A stretch of DNA of 64,000 nucleotides from Rhinopomastus cyanomelas (taxonomy: Eukaryota; Chordata; Aves; Bucerotiformes; Rhinopomastidae): contig VXBP01002567.1 in NCBI GenBank assembly GCA_013400115.1, positions 682,001-746,000 on the forward strand, in the 5' to 3' direction. The notes under the pieces are model-generated. The model was not told the origin of the DNA and searched no databases. It was given only the letters and a program-made list of their open reading frames with translations. The translations under genes and the position numbers were made by a program. Below, one piece after another: positions 1-10,946 of this stretch (positions within the stretch are counted from its first letter, which is position 1; the number at the start of each line of letters is the position of its first letter).

Positions 1-421
1 GTTTCTTATGGGGAAAAAAAAAACCCCTGAATATAGTAAGTGGAGGGATTTCTTTAAGTGTTTAACTTTTCCAGTGGAGTTTCAGAAATTAAATATAGTC
101 ATAATATCTGTGATCCAAAACTATCCCCGAGAGCTTTCCAATGTAGACAGGGGAGGCTGCTGAAATGCAGCCGCTGCTGCTTGGGTGAGACGTGGCAGTT
201 GTTTAGCAACAGGCAGCCCTCCACAGCCCCTTCAGCTCACAGACAGGGAGCAGCAGCTGGATGCTCCCCTGGGACACGAAGAAGCTGGCAGTGCTGTCAT
301 CAGGAGGGCTCAGGCATCCCAGTATGTCCCTAGCCAACATTGGAGGATGGTGCAGAGGCACCCGAGTCCCAGAGAGCCAAGTGGATGTGAGGATTCACAT
401 CAGGACTTAGTCGTTTCAAGA
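1..421. other. Unique sequence, nothing recognised
   Basis: Starts with a short A-tract near base 15. Open frames here reach only about 90 codons on the + strand and show no domain, signal peptide or membrane segment. It ends where the antisense CR1 tail begins. Confidence 0.5.
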
Positions 422-912
422 CCACAGAATCATAATTGGAAGGGACCTTGAAAGATCATCAGTCTAATCCCCTTGTCACAGCAGGATCCCCTAGATCCAG
501 TGGCACAGGAACATGGCCACATGGGTTTTAAATGTCTCTAGAGAAGGAGACTCCACAGCCTCCCTAAATGGGTCAGCTCCTTCAGTGCTCTCTCACCCTC
601 ACCATGAAGGAGGTCCTTCTAATACTGATGTTGAACCTCCTATGTTCCAGCTCACACCCATTGTCCCTTGTCCTATCATTAGATCATAGGATGTTAGGGG
701 CCACTGAGCAGATCCTGGCTCCATCCTCTTGACACTCGCCCTTTCTATATTTATTAGCATCAATGGGGTCAGCCCTCAGTCTCCTTTTTTCCAAGCTCAA
801 GAGACCCAGCACCCTCAGCTTTTCCTCATCAGGGAGGGGTTCTGGACCCTTCATGATCTATGGCTCTGCGCTGGACTCTCTTCATCACTTCTGTGTCCTT
901 CTTGAACTGATC
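422..912 (-). mobile_element. CR1 LINE fragment, type A, 5'-truncated
   Basis: Read on the minus strand this runs from the end of ORF2 through the 3'UTR to a degenerate octamer tail (CACAGAATCATA on +). The 3' landmark GGATCCCCTAGATCCAGT is at about 486-505 and the antisense ORF2 part (CTCAAGAGACCCAG) is near 800. The 5' break is at CTTGAACTGATCC. The ORF2 reading frame is interrupted. Confidence 0.9.
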
Positions 913-1032
913 CTTTGCGTGATGTAGCATTAAATGAGGAAGCAGTCTGTAGAAAGTCTGAACACAGAGCCAGCAAAGAGACAGGAATGAGAGCAGAGCG
1001 TTATCAGAGCACCCATCCCTGTATCTATCTCA

Positions 1033-1187
1033 GTCATAGAATCATAGACTCATTAGGGATTGGAAGGGACCTCCAAAGATATTCCAGTCTAATCCCCCTG
1101 CCACAGCAGGATCCCCTAGATCCAGTCATTAGGGACTGGAAGGATCACCCAGTCCAATCCCCCCGCCCAAGCAGGATCCCCTAGACC
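1033..1187 (-). mobile_element. CR1 3' end with duplicated 76-bp 3'UTR unit
   Basis: Antisense tail followed by two tandem copies of the CR1 3'UTR, starting at 1052 and 1128 (period 76). The join is CCAGTC|ATTAGGG. The second copy is slightly shorter and ends at CCCCTAGACC. No ORF2 sequence is left. The same join occurs at 49.4 kb. Confidence 0.85.
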
Positions 1188-1983
1188 AAAAGGTGTCAAA
1201 GGTGTCCTCTACACATAACACTGGCTCCCTTGAACACCAGCAGTGGTTGTTGGAGACTCTATTCACTATGCAGTGGTTACTGATGGGGTAATCATTTGGG
1301 TCTACACCAAGGCCAAGCCTCTTCTGAGCTGCCTCTGCACCCAGCTGGGGCACTGACTGAACACCAGCTTCCACACCCGTTTGCAAGCTACTTGCTTAGC
1401 TGCAGAAAGACAGGGACAGAGTCACTGCTGTTAAAAAGAGTCCTCTCACACACCTCCAAGCCCCAGGTTCTTTGGCAGGGGACACTACACCAAACAGCCT
1501 GCTATCATTTGTCATCTCTGGATTTCCACAGGGGTCTCCCATGAGAAGCCTCCCAAAAAAAATGGCTGAATTCACCTCTATCCATCTCCCATGTGCACGG
1601 CGCAGGTGGGTGACTGCTCACTCTGCAAACACAACTCACCTTCCTGTCAGCAGGAGGGGAAACCCAAAGAGAAAGTGGAACAGGAAAGGACACAGAGGAG
1701 CCACACAAGCTTTTTCACTGACTCGTTGGGAAAGTTACCAGGAGTGAAGTGCAGGCACCTGAGAGCAAACTTTCCCTACTCTGCAGGCAGAGGTCATTTC
1801 CCCTACAAACGATTTCTTTTGCCAGTGGCCATAATCTATACAGGACAAATGCACTCGCAACGTCCCACATCCATCCTGACAGCCACAGGGACACTTTGCA
1901 GGGCATTGATTACATCCACTGAGAAAAAACCTGCCTGCTGCTGCTGCTGCAAGGAGGTGAGGATTTGCAGCAGCACACAGACC
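1188..1983. other. Unique sequence with a short CTG run
   Basis: Contains (CTG)5 at about 1937-1951, which gives runs of C, Q or A in overlapping open frames on both strands. Those frames (up to 139 codons) have no recognisable domain and are taken as chance. Confidence 0.45.
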
Positions 1984-2276
1984 CAGGCTCTGCACAGTGA
2001 CATCCAGTGACAGGACAAGGGGCAACGGGTGTGAGCTGGAACAGAGGAGGCTCCACATCAATGTGAGAAGGACCTTCTTCCCTGTGAGGGTGACAGAGCC
2101 CTAGAAGGGGCTGCCCATGGCTGTTGTGGAGTCTCCTTCTCTGGATACATTTAAAACCAACCTGGACATGTTCCTGTGCAACTGGATCTAGGGGATCCTG
2201 CTGTGGCAGGGGGATTGGACTGGCTGATCTTTGGAGGTCCCTTCCACTCCCTAATGCTCTGTGATGCTGTATGTGA
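1984..2276 (+). mobile_element. CR1 LINE fragment, type A, with end of ORF2
   Basis: Begins inside ORF2 (AGGCTCTGCACAGTGAC; then AGGACAAGGGGCAACGGGTG at 2013). It passes the ORF2 stop at CAACTGGATCTAG (about 2179-2191) and ends in CTAATGCTCTGTGATGCTG. Full-length 3' end, 5'-truncated. Confidence 0.92.
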
Positions 2277-2553
2277 TCACGACTGATGTAAGCTGTGTCT
2301 CATTAGTTTGAAGAGAGCCCAAAGAAAGCTGTAAATAGCCAAGTCCTGTGTTCACCTTGGTTGGGTGTGAACTCATCTTGCTCCTTAGCAACACACGTAA
2401 GAAAGCAGAGGGTGATCTCACAAGTTGCTGTGCTAACTTGTCAAAAACTGCAACTGCAAAGTCAGAAGGAAAACTGTCTCCACAGATCACTCCAAAGTTC
2501 CCAGCAGCTTCCCCAGATACAGGTAGCCTTGTGGAGAAAACACCAGAGGAATG

Positions 2554-2692
2554 CAGCCTCCTTCTCTGGAAACTTAAAACCTGCCTGGATGTGTTCTTGT
2601 GCCACTGGATCTAGGGGATCCTGCTGTGGTGAGGGGATTGGACTGGATGATCTTTCGGGGTCCCTTCCAACCCCCAATGATTCTGTGGCCCT
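2554..2692 (+). mobile_element. CR1 3' end, type A
   Basis: About 140 bp covering the last ORF2 codons (GTTCTTGTGCCACTGGATCTAG), the 3'UTR and one tail octamer (CAATGATTCTGTGG). Confidence 0.9.
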
Positions 2693-3210
2693 GCTGTCCT
2701 GTGAACTGCACACATTGCTTTAACTGAGGGCAGAATCTGACCCTCCACCCTCATTAGCTCCACTCAGTGTCAGTGATGCTGCGACCACTTGCCCTGTGTT
2801 CCAAGCCCTATGATGCTATTTTATCACATCATAAATATGTGACTAATGATCACTAAGCAACACAGCAAAAGGTTTTTCTTGCTTTTTCTGCGTATTAATT
2901 GAACTCTGGATAACTAACCAGTACAAAACCTATTCCAGCCATAGTGATCCTGGGAGCATCTCTTTGAACACTCGGCAACCTCGCAGTGGCCCATCTTTAA
3001 CAAGCGTGCCCCAGCGCTGGAATAAAAGGCAGGCACTGCAAATGCAGGAGTCACCAGCTCAGTGTAAGAGCAAGTTACTACAATTTGCTATTAAAACAGC
3101 AGCAGAGCTGAAAAAAATACCTGTGGTAAGTACTGAGTTACAGCAGGCTCTCTGATGGGGCAACGGTGCTCCAGCAGTTTCATCAGGGAAGGATTTAGCT
3201 CCGTAGTTGT
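2693..3210. other. Unique sequence
   Basis: AT-rich around 2815-2900, otherwise unremarkable. No coding signal or repeat recognised. Confidence 0.4.
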
Positions 3211-3313
3211 ATTGGCCTGTGGTCGGATAATGATTCTGTTTCTGACTAGGTACCATCTTACCAGGGAGGAGCTGACAGGACCTGGCTGTAGGTGTCTGTG
3301 CAATGACGTTCTT
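3211..3313 (+). repeat. Left copy of 103-bp direct repeat flanking a CR1
   Basis: About 80% identical by eye to 3662-3764. The shared cores TTTCTGACTAGGTA and CATCTTACCAGGGAGGA are exact. It abuts the 3' tail of the antisense CR1 at 3314, so the pair brackets that insertion precisely. Confidence 0.8.
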
Positions 3314-3661
3314 CACAGAATCACAGAACATTAGGGATTGGAAGTGACCTCAAAAGATCAGCCAGTCCAATCACAAGAATGTTAGGGATTGGAAGGGACC
3401 TCGAAAGATCAGGCAGTCCAATTCTCCTGCCAGAGCAGGACCACCTAGACCCAGTCAGAAACAAGAAGAAATGATCCCCTAGATCTAGTTGCACAGGAAC
3501 ATGGCCAGGAGGGTTTGAAATATCTCCAGAGAAGGAGACTCCACAATCCCCCTGGGCAGCCCTTTCCAGTGCTCTGTCACCCTCACTGGGAAGAAGTTCC
3601 TTCTCACATTGATGTGGGACCTCCTCTGTTCCAGCTCACACCCACTGCCCCTTGTCCTATC
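3314..3661 (-). mobile_element. CR1 LINE fragment, type A, partly duplicated tail
   Basis: Antisense tail CACAGAATCACAGAACATT. Part of the 3'UTR is repeated (starts at 3330 and 3382), then a small unmatched patch (about 3455-3470) precedes ORF2 sequence, truncated at CTTGTCCTAT. Confidence 0.9.
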
Positions 3662-3764
3662 ATTGCCCCGTGGCTGGACAACAATTTCATTTCTGACTAG
3701 GTAACATCTTACCAGGGAGGAAGTGGACAGAACTTGGAGTAGGTGTCTGTGCAGTAACTTTCTT
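3662..3764 (+). repeat. Right copy of 103-bp direct repeat flanking a CR1
   Basis: Begins exactly at the CR1 5' truncation point and matches 3211-3313 over equal length. Explained by a long target-site duplication or by CR1 insertion at an older tandem duplication. Confidence 0.8.
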
Positions 3765-3864
3765 GTCCTGTGGAAAAAGCTAAACTAATTGTGGCAAATG
3801 CAAGTCCCAAGAGAAAACCTGCCCCAGGTTTACAGCACAGGTGCCCACTCTAGGTTGACTGGTT

Positions 3865-4027
3865 TGCCCAGGGAGGTTGTGGAGTCTCCTTCTCTGAAGA
3901 TGTTTAAAACACACCAGGAGATGTTCCTGTGCTACTTGGTCTAGGGGATCCTGCTGTGTCAGGGGGATTGGACTGGCTGATCTTTCAAGGTTCCTTCCAA
4001 TCCCTAACGTTCTGCGATGCTGTGATG
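3865..4027 (+). mobile_element. CR1 3' end, type A
   Basis: Starts at GCCCAGGGAGGTTGTGGAGT inside ORF2 and ends in the degenerate octamers CTGCGATGCTGTGAT. The ORF2 end reads CTACTTGGTCTAG. Confidence 0.92.
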
Positions 4028-4538
4028 TGTCGCAGGGGAAGCAGTTGCCTCAGTGCTGGCAGCACGAGTCACAGCGTGCACGGCACAGAGCGCTTCAACT
4101 TCCTAATGAGGTTTGCATCTGAATGTGGATCCCTGGGAATACCAGAGGATAATTTTATCTGATTTATCCAGCCCTAACAATTTTAGCCATCAGGTCTCAG
4201 AGCCGAGTGGAGAGTCACCAATGGCTCTGCCTGTGTATTCACAGGAGATGCCTTTTTTAATTCCTTAGCAATTTCTTTGTCACTGGAGGATGGGAACGAG
4301 AGGCTGCCTGAATGAAGGGAGGCACGACCCCTGTGTCTTAATAAAATCAAATCCTCTGGGGTTGGCCCAGGGGTTATGCCTCTGCTGCCATGGGAGAGAC
4401 CTGGATTAATTCCTGCTCTGAGGACCAGCAGTGGCGGCACAGGATGCTGCAGAGATTTCACGTGCAGTAATGGCCTTTCTGATTGATTGTGGGGCAGCCT
4501 GTGAGCCCTGGGGGACACAGCCCTCCTCAGCTGGGCAG
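4028..4538. other. Unique sequence
   Basis: Contains a 111-codon minus-strand open frame (4183-4518) with no recognisable domain or coding-like composition. Confidence 0.4.
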
Positions 4539-4727
4539 TCTTCTCTGGAGACAGTTAAAACCCACCTGGACATGTTCCTGTGTGGCTTGGTCTAGGCGAT
4601 CCTGCTGTGGCAGGGGGATTGGACTAGATGATCTTTCGAGGTCCCTAACGTTCTGTGATGGTGACAGCCCTGGACTGGATTGTCTTTCAAGGTCCCTTCC
4701 AACCTCTAATGTTGTGTGATTCTGTGA
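4539..4727 (+). mobile_element. CR1 3' end with repeated tail
   Basis: A type A 3' end to CTAACGTTCTGTGATGG is followed at about 4670 by a second tail piece (GGACTGGATTGTCTTTCAAGG to GATTCTGTGA). Confidence 0.85.
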
Positions 4728-5626
4728 AAGGAAGAGGACTCAGGGGTCTTTCACAGGCACAGTAGATGTCCCCAGGTTTAGAAAGCAAGAGGCACATAGA
4801 GCGACACAAGCCACTGCCACAGCCAGGCAAGATGTGAGAAACTCCACAACATATTTTTTGCTGGAAAGAAAATGTAAGAGGGGGTTTTTACTTTTTATAA
4901 GTGTGGCTCTCAGTGAAAACCACGTTCATAAGATCTCAAACAACGTATGTTTTGTGGTTGTCGGGACCGAGCACGGCCCTCCATACGGAGCTTTAAATCA
5001 CTTCAGATGAATGCAAAAGCCCTCTCTGCTTTGCTGAACCAAGAGGTCTCCAAAAAAGCCTGAATGTGAAAATAAATGTAACAGCTGAAAATTCCAGCCA
5101 GCGGGTTCAAGTTTTCCAAGGGCTGTTTGCTTTGGCCTGGCTCTGCCATTCCTTTCTTTCTTTCTTTAGAAGTGTGAAACTGGTTGGTCACTGGTATTTG
5201 CTCTGCGGTCTGTGCTAACTGTTCCATCTGTGTAAACTCCAACTTGCCAGCCTGGGAGTTTAACAACACTTTCCCTTCAGCTGGAAGGAAAAGGAAAGTC
5301 CCCTTAAGTGGCACTTTGAAGCTTTGCAAAACACAACTGCATTGAGTTTGAACGTAGAGCGGGAAGGGCTGCCTCCGCCCAGGGCTGCCGCTTGGCGTTA
5401 GCGCAGGATCAGCCCTGACCTGGAGCTGGGACTTGGGGGCTGCACACTCAAAGCACCTCGTGGCACATTTGGGGGTGCTGCAGCAAATTCAGCAGCTGAA
5501 AACCACTGAGAGGACTGTCACACAGCCACGTCACTTGTGTTTCTATTGAGAGGGCTCTCCTTGTCACTAGCTACCGAGACACTGATCTATGAGAATATTC
5601 AGGTTCAAAATGACAGTTGAGGCACT
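4728..5626. other. Unique sequence with small TTTC run
   Basis: Holds (TTTC)4 at about 5152-5168 and a T-rich patch near 4880-4900. A minus-strand open frame of 108 codons (5003-5329) is not recognisable as protein. Confidence 0.4.
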
Positions 5627-6074
5627 AGAATCACAGAACATTAGGGACTGGAAGGGACCTCAAAAGATCACCCAGTCCAATCCCCCTGACACAGCAGCAT
5701 CACCTAGATCCAGTCACATAGGAGTGGGTCCAGGTGGGTTTTAAAAGTCTACAGAGAAGGAGACTCCACAACCCCCCTGGGCAGCCCCTTCCAGGGCTCT
5801 ATCACTCTCACTGTGAAAAAGTTCCTTCTGATATTTATATGGAACCCCCTATGTTTCAGTTTACAACCAATGCCTCTTGTCCTATCACCAGATGACACTG
5901 ACTCCATCCTCCTGACACCCACCCTCCACATATTCATAAACATCAATGAGGTCACCCTTCAGTCTCCTCTTCTCCAAGCTCAAGAGACCCAGCTCCCTCA
6001 GCCTCTCCTCATAAGGGAGGTGCTCCACTTCCTTCATCATCCTCATTGCCCTACACAGGACTCCCTCCAGCAGT
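5627..6074 (-). mobile_element. CR1 LINE fragment, type A, about 450 bp
   Basis: Antisense tail AGAATCACAGAACATTAGGG to ORF2 sequence ending ACTCCCTCCAGCAG. Minus-strand open frames at 5885-6079 and 5749-5955 read ORF2 pieces such as LRELGLLSLEKRR in different frames, so the coding sequence is frameshifted. Confidence 0.93.
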
Positions 6075-6805
6075 GACATGTGCTCACAGATGTCAATGAG
6101 GCCCCAACAGACAGCCAGTCCCAGTAGACAGCCAGTCCTGCCTCTGCTCAGCTCACTGGAGAATGAGAGACCATTTACTCCTCAGTATTCTACCTGGTCA
6201 GCTGCACATACTCAAGTAATGGAAGCAAGACCATAGGTGGCCAGAAGTCCCTGTAGACTGCAAATCCAGATTAGCCTACCCAAAACAATGCCTAGATCAT
6301 CAGCAAATTAATGCATCTAAGATTTTTATACAGTAACTTCTAGTTCACCTCAGTTCCCCAGCATGGGCAGCTTACAGTACAGTTGGATCCAATTTTTTGT
6401 GTGATTTGATGAAAGTGGCAGAGAAACTTGAGCCTTGCCTGATCTCAGGAACTAAAGCCTTCAAATTAATTTCAAATTCCAGGAAATATCTAATAAAACC
6501 AGTGCAGCTGGCACGGTCCACATCACCAATATATTCAGCATTAGTTATAGGTGCCAAAGCGATGACATGCCAGGCAATATTCTGCTACTGTTCTGAGCCC
6601 ACAGCAGCACCAAGCCCTGAGCTGGAAGCTCAGCAGCCAGGTTGTGCTCTCTGTTTGCTGAGCTCTTGCAAAGCTTTTTCTTCAAAAAAACACCTAAGCA
6701 GCACCAGACCAACCCTTTAGAATATGTTGGGTCATTGTCTTCTACCTAAATATGAAGGTTGCACAAACAAGTATCTTCACAACAGACAGAGAAGGAATAA
6801 GCTAG
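6075..6805. other. Unique sequence
   Basis: A small direct repeat (CAGACAGCCAGTCC) lies near 6108-6140. A 107-codon + frame (6397-6720) has no recognisable domain. Confidence 0.4.
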
Positions 6806-6923
6806 TATCACAGAATCACAGAACTGTTGAGGCTGGAAAAGACCTCTGAGCTTGTCCAGCCCAGCCCAGGACCTAACATCACCACAGCAGCCAGACCAGG
6901 GCACTAAGGACCACAGCCAGGCT
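6806..6923 (-). mobile_element. Older CR1 3' end fragment
   Basis: Antisense tail ATCACAGAATCACAGAACTG then GTTGAGGCTGGAAAAGACCT, a 3'UTR different from the dominant type A. About 115 bp, directly followed by another CR1 in the same orientation. Confidence 0.75.
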
Positions 6924-7165
6924 GTCATAGAATGGTCTGGGTTGGAAAAGTCTCCTGGGATCATGAAGTCAAACCATCAACCCTACTCTACAAGTTCACC
7001 ACTAAACCAGATCCCCCAACACTGCATCTAAGTGACTTTTAAACACCTCCAGGGATGGGGACTCAACCACCACCCTGGGCAGCCCATTCCAAGATCTGGG
7101 CAGCCTTTCCATGAGGAAGGGCTTCCAAACATCCAACCTAACCCTCTCCAGCAGCTTCAAGCATT
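6924..7165 (-). mobile_element. CR1 LINE fragment, type B
   Basis: Signature GTCTGGGTTGGAAAAGTC, ACCATCAACCCTACTCTACA and CCTCCAGGGATGGGGACTCA. It reaches the ORF2 end (minus frame 7002-7289 contains LPRVVVESPSLEVFKSHLD). Confidence 0.85.
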
Positions 7166-7775
7166 GCAGCAAACCCTTTTTCAAACTGCATAAAGAACAG
7201 ACACAGGACCTGGGTATCTCAGTTGCTTCCTCCCTGCAGCAGCTTTCAGTGTCTATCACCACAGGAGGTTCAGCAGTCAGCACAGCCAACAGTATGAAAG
7301 AGTCTGACTTACCTGGGTGGTGACCCGCTGGCTCTGAGAGAAAGGGCTTCTGTCAGCTCCACTGCTTCAAATAAAAATTAGATTGTCTGTCCAACCCCTT
7401 TTGCTCTGATGTGCTCTTCCTGAGCACCACTGCTGCTGCCTGTGGTGCAGAGTCAGCCCCAAACCACCGTAGTAGGTCAGATCAGAGCCTGGGCACTGAA
7501 GCTGGGCTCAACAAATACACCAGCCAAGCCTCACACCAACACCCAGCACATCCCCAGCCAATGCACTGCTTATATCTAATGGAGGGTGCCAGGTGGGGTC
7601 CCCAAGCTGCTGATTAGAATCAGGAGACACCTTACAAGCAGTAACAGGAATCACCTGCAAAGAGTTTCTGGTTGGGTTTTGTTCCCTTGCTGTCTTTTCA
7701 GCCCCACAGTTAGATTGCAAAGCCATTGGGGCAAGTACGTGCCAACCACAGGAGTTACCAGGGCAAAGGCTCTTT
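7166..7775. other. Unique sequence
   Basis: No element or coding signal recognised. Short open frames (up to about 73 codons) only. Confidence 0.4.
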
Positions 7776-8026
7776 CAAAGGGGCAGTGGGTGTCATCTGG
7801 CACATAGGAGGTTCCATATAAATATCAGAAGGAACTTCTTCACAGTGAGAGTGACAGAGCCCTGGAAGGGGATGCTGAGGGGGTTGTGGGGTCTCCTTCT
7901 CTGGAGAGGTTTAAAACCCACCTGACATGTTCCTGTGTGACTTGGTCCAGGTGATGCTGCTGTGGCAGAGGGATTGGACTGGACGAACTTTTGAGGTCCC
8001 TTCTGATCCCTAATGTGATTCTTTGA
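7776..8026 (+). mobile_element. CR1 LINE fragment, type A
   Basis: Starts in ORF2 (GGGGCAGTGGGTGTCATCTG), includes TTCCATATAAATATCAGAAG, and ends CTAATGTGATTCTTTGA with an eroded octamer. Confidence 0.9.
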
Positions 8027-8047
8027 AGTCAGCAGCTAGTAGATTAG

Positions 8048-8306
8048 ACCATAAAATCATCTAGGTTGGAAAAGATCATTGAGTCCAACCATCAACCTGA
8101 ACTGTCCCAAGGCCACTGCTAAACCCTGTCCCTAAGCCCCCAGGACTTTGAAACACATCCAGGGATGGCAATTCAACCCCCTCCCTGGGCAGCCTGTTCC
8201 AAGGCCTGATGACCTTTTCAATTAAGCTCTTCCTAATGTCTAATCTAAACTTCACCCTGGGACAATGTAAGGCTGTTTTGTCCTATCACCCACTACTTGT
8301 GAGAAG
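8048..8306 (-). mobile_element. CR1 LINE fragment, type B/older
   Basis: Signature ATCTAGGTTGGAAAAGATCA, GAGTCCAACCATCAACCTGA and CCCTGGGCAGCCTGTTCCAA. Ends at CCCACTACTTGTGAGAA. Confidence 0.85.
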
Positions 8307-9056
8307 GTGCTTTATGACACCTTCTCAGACTCGGTGGTGGTGGTGAGTGTGGAGATGTCCCTTGTGCCTGTTTGCGGTGGGACATGGCACAGGCTGGGCA
8401 GTTCTGCCTACTGGTACTTCCCATCTCTGCTGGAGCACACTGCAGTGCTGTTGTCTGCAGTGGAACTGCTCTGTGGGCAGCTTTGCCACGCACAGCTTGT
8501 TGGAAGGTCATGTAGGACCAACAGGGTGTTTCCATGATAAATGAAAGCAAAAGCAGCTCCTGGCCTGGACACAGAAGCTGTTCACTGATTGCAGCAGGCT
8601 TCAGAGGATGCTGCTCAGTGGCAGCAGGCACTGCTCTAGTGAAGGAGATGCTGTGTCCCCCAGAGTGAGAGCTACAAATGGGGAGAAATCCTATCAAGTC
8701 TGTGGAGAACTGAGCTCCTACTTCCTGGAAACACTGCTCCAGCAGGAGCAAGCTAATGCATCTGCCCCTGCATGAAACAGTCCTGACATCTAACCCACCC
8801 ACTGCAAATTAAGCAACAGCGCTGTAGGAAGGTCATCAACTCAAACATTTGATGCTATCAGCCAGACTAATTCCTGCTCCAGCTTTCAACAGGAGCTTTT
8901 GGATGGGTTTGATAGTGACCCTGCAGCTGGCCTGAGCATTCCACAGCAAAATCTGTCTCAGTACTTGCTGAGACCACAACCATTTCAGCCAGATCAACAC
9001 TGGATTTATTATATTCTTGTGGTAGCAGCTTTGACCTCAGTGTGGGTCTTTTTCTG
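8307..9056. other. Unique sequence with a long chance frame
   Basis: A minus-strand frame of 169 codons spans 8293-8802 (overlapping the CR1 edge). It is rich in S, C, Q and P without domain structure and has no splice or promoter support. Treated as non-coding. Confidence 0.4.
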
Positions 9057-9450
9057 AACACAGAATCACATAGAACATCAGGGACTGGAAGGGACCTCAA
9101 AAGATCATCCAGTCCAATCCCCTTGACACAGCAGGATCACCCAGACCAAGTCACTCAGGAACACATCCAGGTGGGTTTTAAACCTCTCCAGAGAAGGAGA
9201 CTCCACAACCCCCCGGGCAGCCCCTTCCAGGGCTCTGTCACCCTCACTGGGAAGAAGTTCCTTCTCACATTCATGTGGAACCTCCTCTGTTCCAGCTCAC
9301 ACCCATTGCCCCTTGTCCTATCACCAGATAACATTGAGAAGAGCCTGGCTCCATCCTCCTGACACCCATCCTTCACATCTTTATCAACATTGATGAGGTC
9401 ACCCCTCAGTCTCCTCGTCTCCAAGCTCAAGAGACCCAGCTCCCTCAGAT
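9057..9450 (-). mobile_element. CR1 LINE fragment, type A, about 390 bp
   Basis: Antisense tail ACACAGAATCACATAGAACA to CCAAGCTCAAGAGACCCAGC in ORF2. The minus frame 9155-9586 reads most of the ORF2 end, about 100 codons, ending ..LKPTWMCS. Confidence 0.93.
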
Positions 9451-10032
9451 TACTTGGTGTTAACAGTCCCCGGGATGCTGGTCTCTCCACAGCAGTGATG
9501 AAGATGAGGAGCTTTGTGGAAGGATTCATCACCGTTGGCTGAAGCTGCCATGTAACAGCCCTGTAAGATCTAGCCAAGGCTTGCACTGAGCCTGGTCCTG
9601 TCCCCCATCACCCCACATTCTGCCTCCTGGCCAAAACTGCTTTCTTCTGGCACTTTTAGCAGCGTCTGTCCTCACTGCAACTTCGCTTCCTCTGTGGTTT
9701 GGTAGAGTGTTGCCTTCCATGCTGCTAGGGCCAAGAGAAGAGGAAGTAGGTGGGGAAATGCCACTCCTGTTCCTCTGCCAAAAGCAGAGAACTCTGCCTT
9801 CTATCTTTAGCCTGGGGGAAGCAGAGATCCCTCCTGCTTCTCCTTCCTGCCCGGCTGTGCAGCAAGGACTCCCCGACAGTTCAACCAGTTTGGGCTGGCT
9901 GGAGGGGAGGAGTTGGTGCCTCAAGGCAGCTTGGAGATGCTCAGTGTTTCTCCTTCTGCAAGCCTACCCCTGCCCTACTGACTCTTGAGGCTTTGGCACT
10001 GCAGCACGTGATAAGAGCAGGGGATCTACATG
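9451..10032. other. Unique sequence
   Basis: GC-richer than neighbours. Overlapping frames on both strands (93-131 codons) lack domains. No repeat found. Confidence 0.4.
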
Positions 10033-10153
10033 TAGACTTGGATGTGTTCCTGTGTGACTTGGTCTAGGTGATCCTGCTGTCAGGGGGGTTGGACTAGATG
10101 GTCTTTTGAGGTCCCTTCCAATCCCTAATGATTCTGTGATTCTATGATTCTAT
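10033..10153 (+). mobile_element. CR1 3' end, type A
   Basis: About 120 bp: the ORF2 end GTTCCTGTGTGACTTGGTCTAG, the 3'UTR and octamers GATTCTGTGATTCTATGATT. Confidence 0.9.
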
Positions 10154-10217
10154 AACAGTAAGATGGAAGTATTTCAGTACTTGAAATGTTCTTGTACTTG
10201 AAACAGTGATGTGAACA

Positions 10218-10475
10218 TCAAGGCAGAGTAGAGGAGGAAGAGGACCTCCCTTGACCTGCTAGAAACACTTTTCTTGATGCACTCCAGGATTCCCTTGGCC
10301 TTCTTTGCCACAAGAGCACATGGTTGTGCCATGGCTAACCCATGGATGCAGCACTTCAAGGTCTTGCCATGGAGATCCTTTCCAGCAGGACAACCCCTAA
10401 TCTGGTGCCTCGTGTTATCCCTCTCCAGGTGCAGGACTCTACAATCCTCATTGAATGATTATCCTCATCAAACTT
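10218..10475 (-). mobile_element. CR1 ORF2 internal fragment
   Basis: Antisense ORF2 lying upstream of the usual 3' ends. The minus frame 10174-10359 reads VAKKAKGILECIKKSV then RSREVLFLLYSALM, the conserved reverse-transcriptase C-terminal region of CR1. No 3' tail is attached. Confidence 0.8.
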
Positions 10476-10811
10476 CACCTAAAAGTTGCTTTTAACTTTA
10501 CAAAGTCAATTAGAAAGTCATTTTGGCACTAATGAAACAGTGAGTGATTGATATGGGCTTGGCAGGCAATCAGGCCCGGTAAATACAGCTGAACACCAAA
10601 AAAAAGGCAGTTCAGAGATACAAGATGTCAAAGGTTTTGTGTTCTCGTGTGTCCTTACAAAGAGGGGTGTGTGAGTGCAAGTGTGGCTCCCCAAACCTCA
10701 CTGGGAGGTTGCTAAGGAGTCTTTCCAACAAGAGCTGGGTTCCTTCTCCCAGCCAGTCTCGTGTAACCCACGATGCGCTCAGGCTGGCAAAGCTCTGTCT
10801 AGATCCCAGAC
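10476..10811. other. Unique sequence
   Basis: Contains an A9 run near 10600. Nothing else recognised. Confidence 0.4.
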
Positions 10812-10884
10812 TGGATTCAGAGCACTGTCCAGATGGATTCAGAGCACTTCACTGTCCAGATGGATTCAGAGCACTTCACTGTCC
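10812..10884 (+). repeat. 27-bp tandem repeat, 2.7 copies
   Basis: Units begin GATTCAGAGCAC at 10814, 10836 and 10863. Spacings are 22 and 27 because the first unit lacks 5 bp. It abuts a CR1 tail. Confidence 0.85.
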
Positions 10885-10886
10885 CA

Positions 10887-10946
10887 ATCAGGGATTGGAC
10901 TGAATGATCTTTCAAAGTCCCTTCCAATCCCTAATAGTCTGCGAAG
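10887..10946 (+). mobile_element. CR1 tail fragment, type A
   Basis: About 60 bp: CAGGGATTGGACTGAATGAT to CCAATCCCTAATAGTCTGCG. Confidence 0.8.

Noticed and set aside
8293..8802. 169-codon minus-strand open frame as a gene
   Set aside because: Begins in unique sequence and runs into a CR1; low-complexity S/P/Q/C-rich, no recognised domain.
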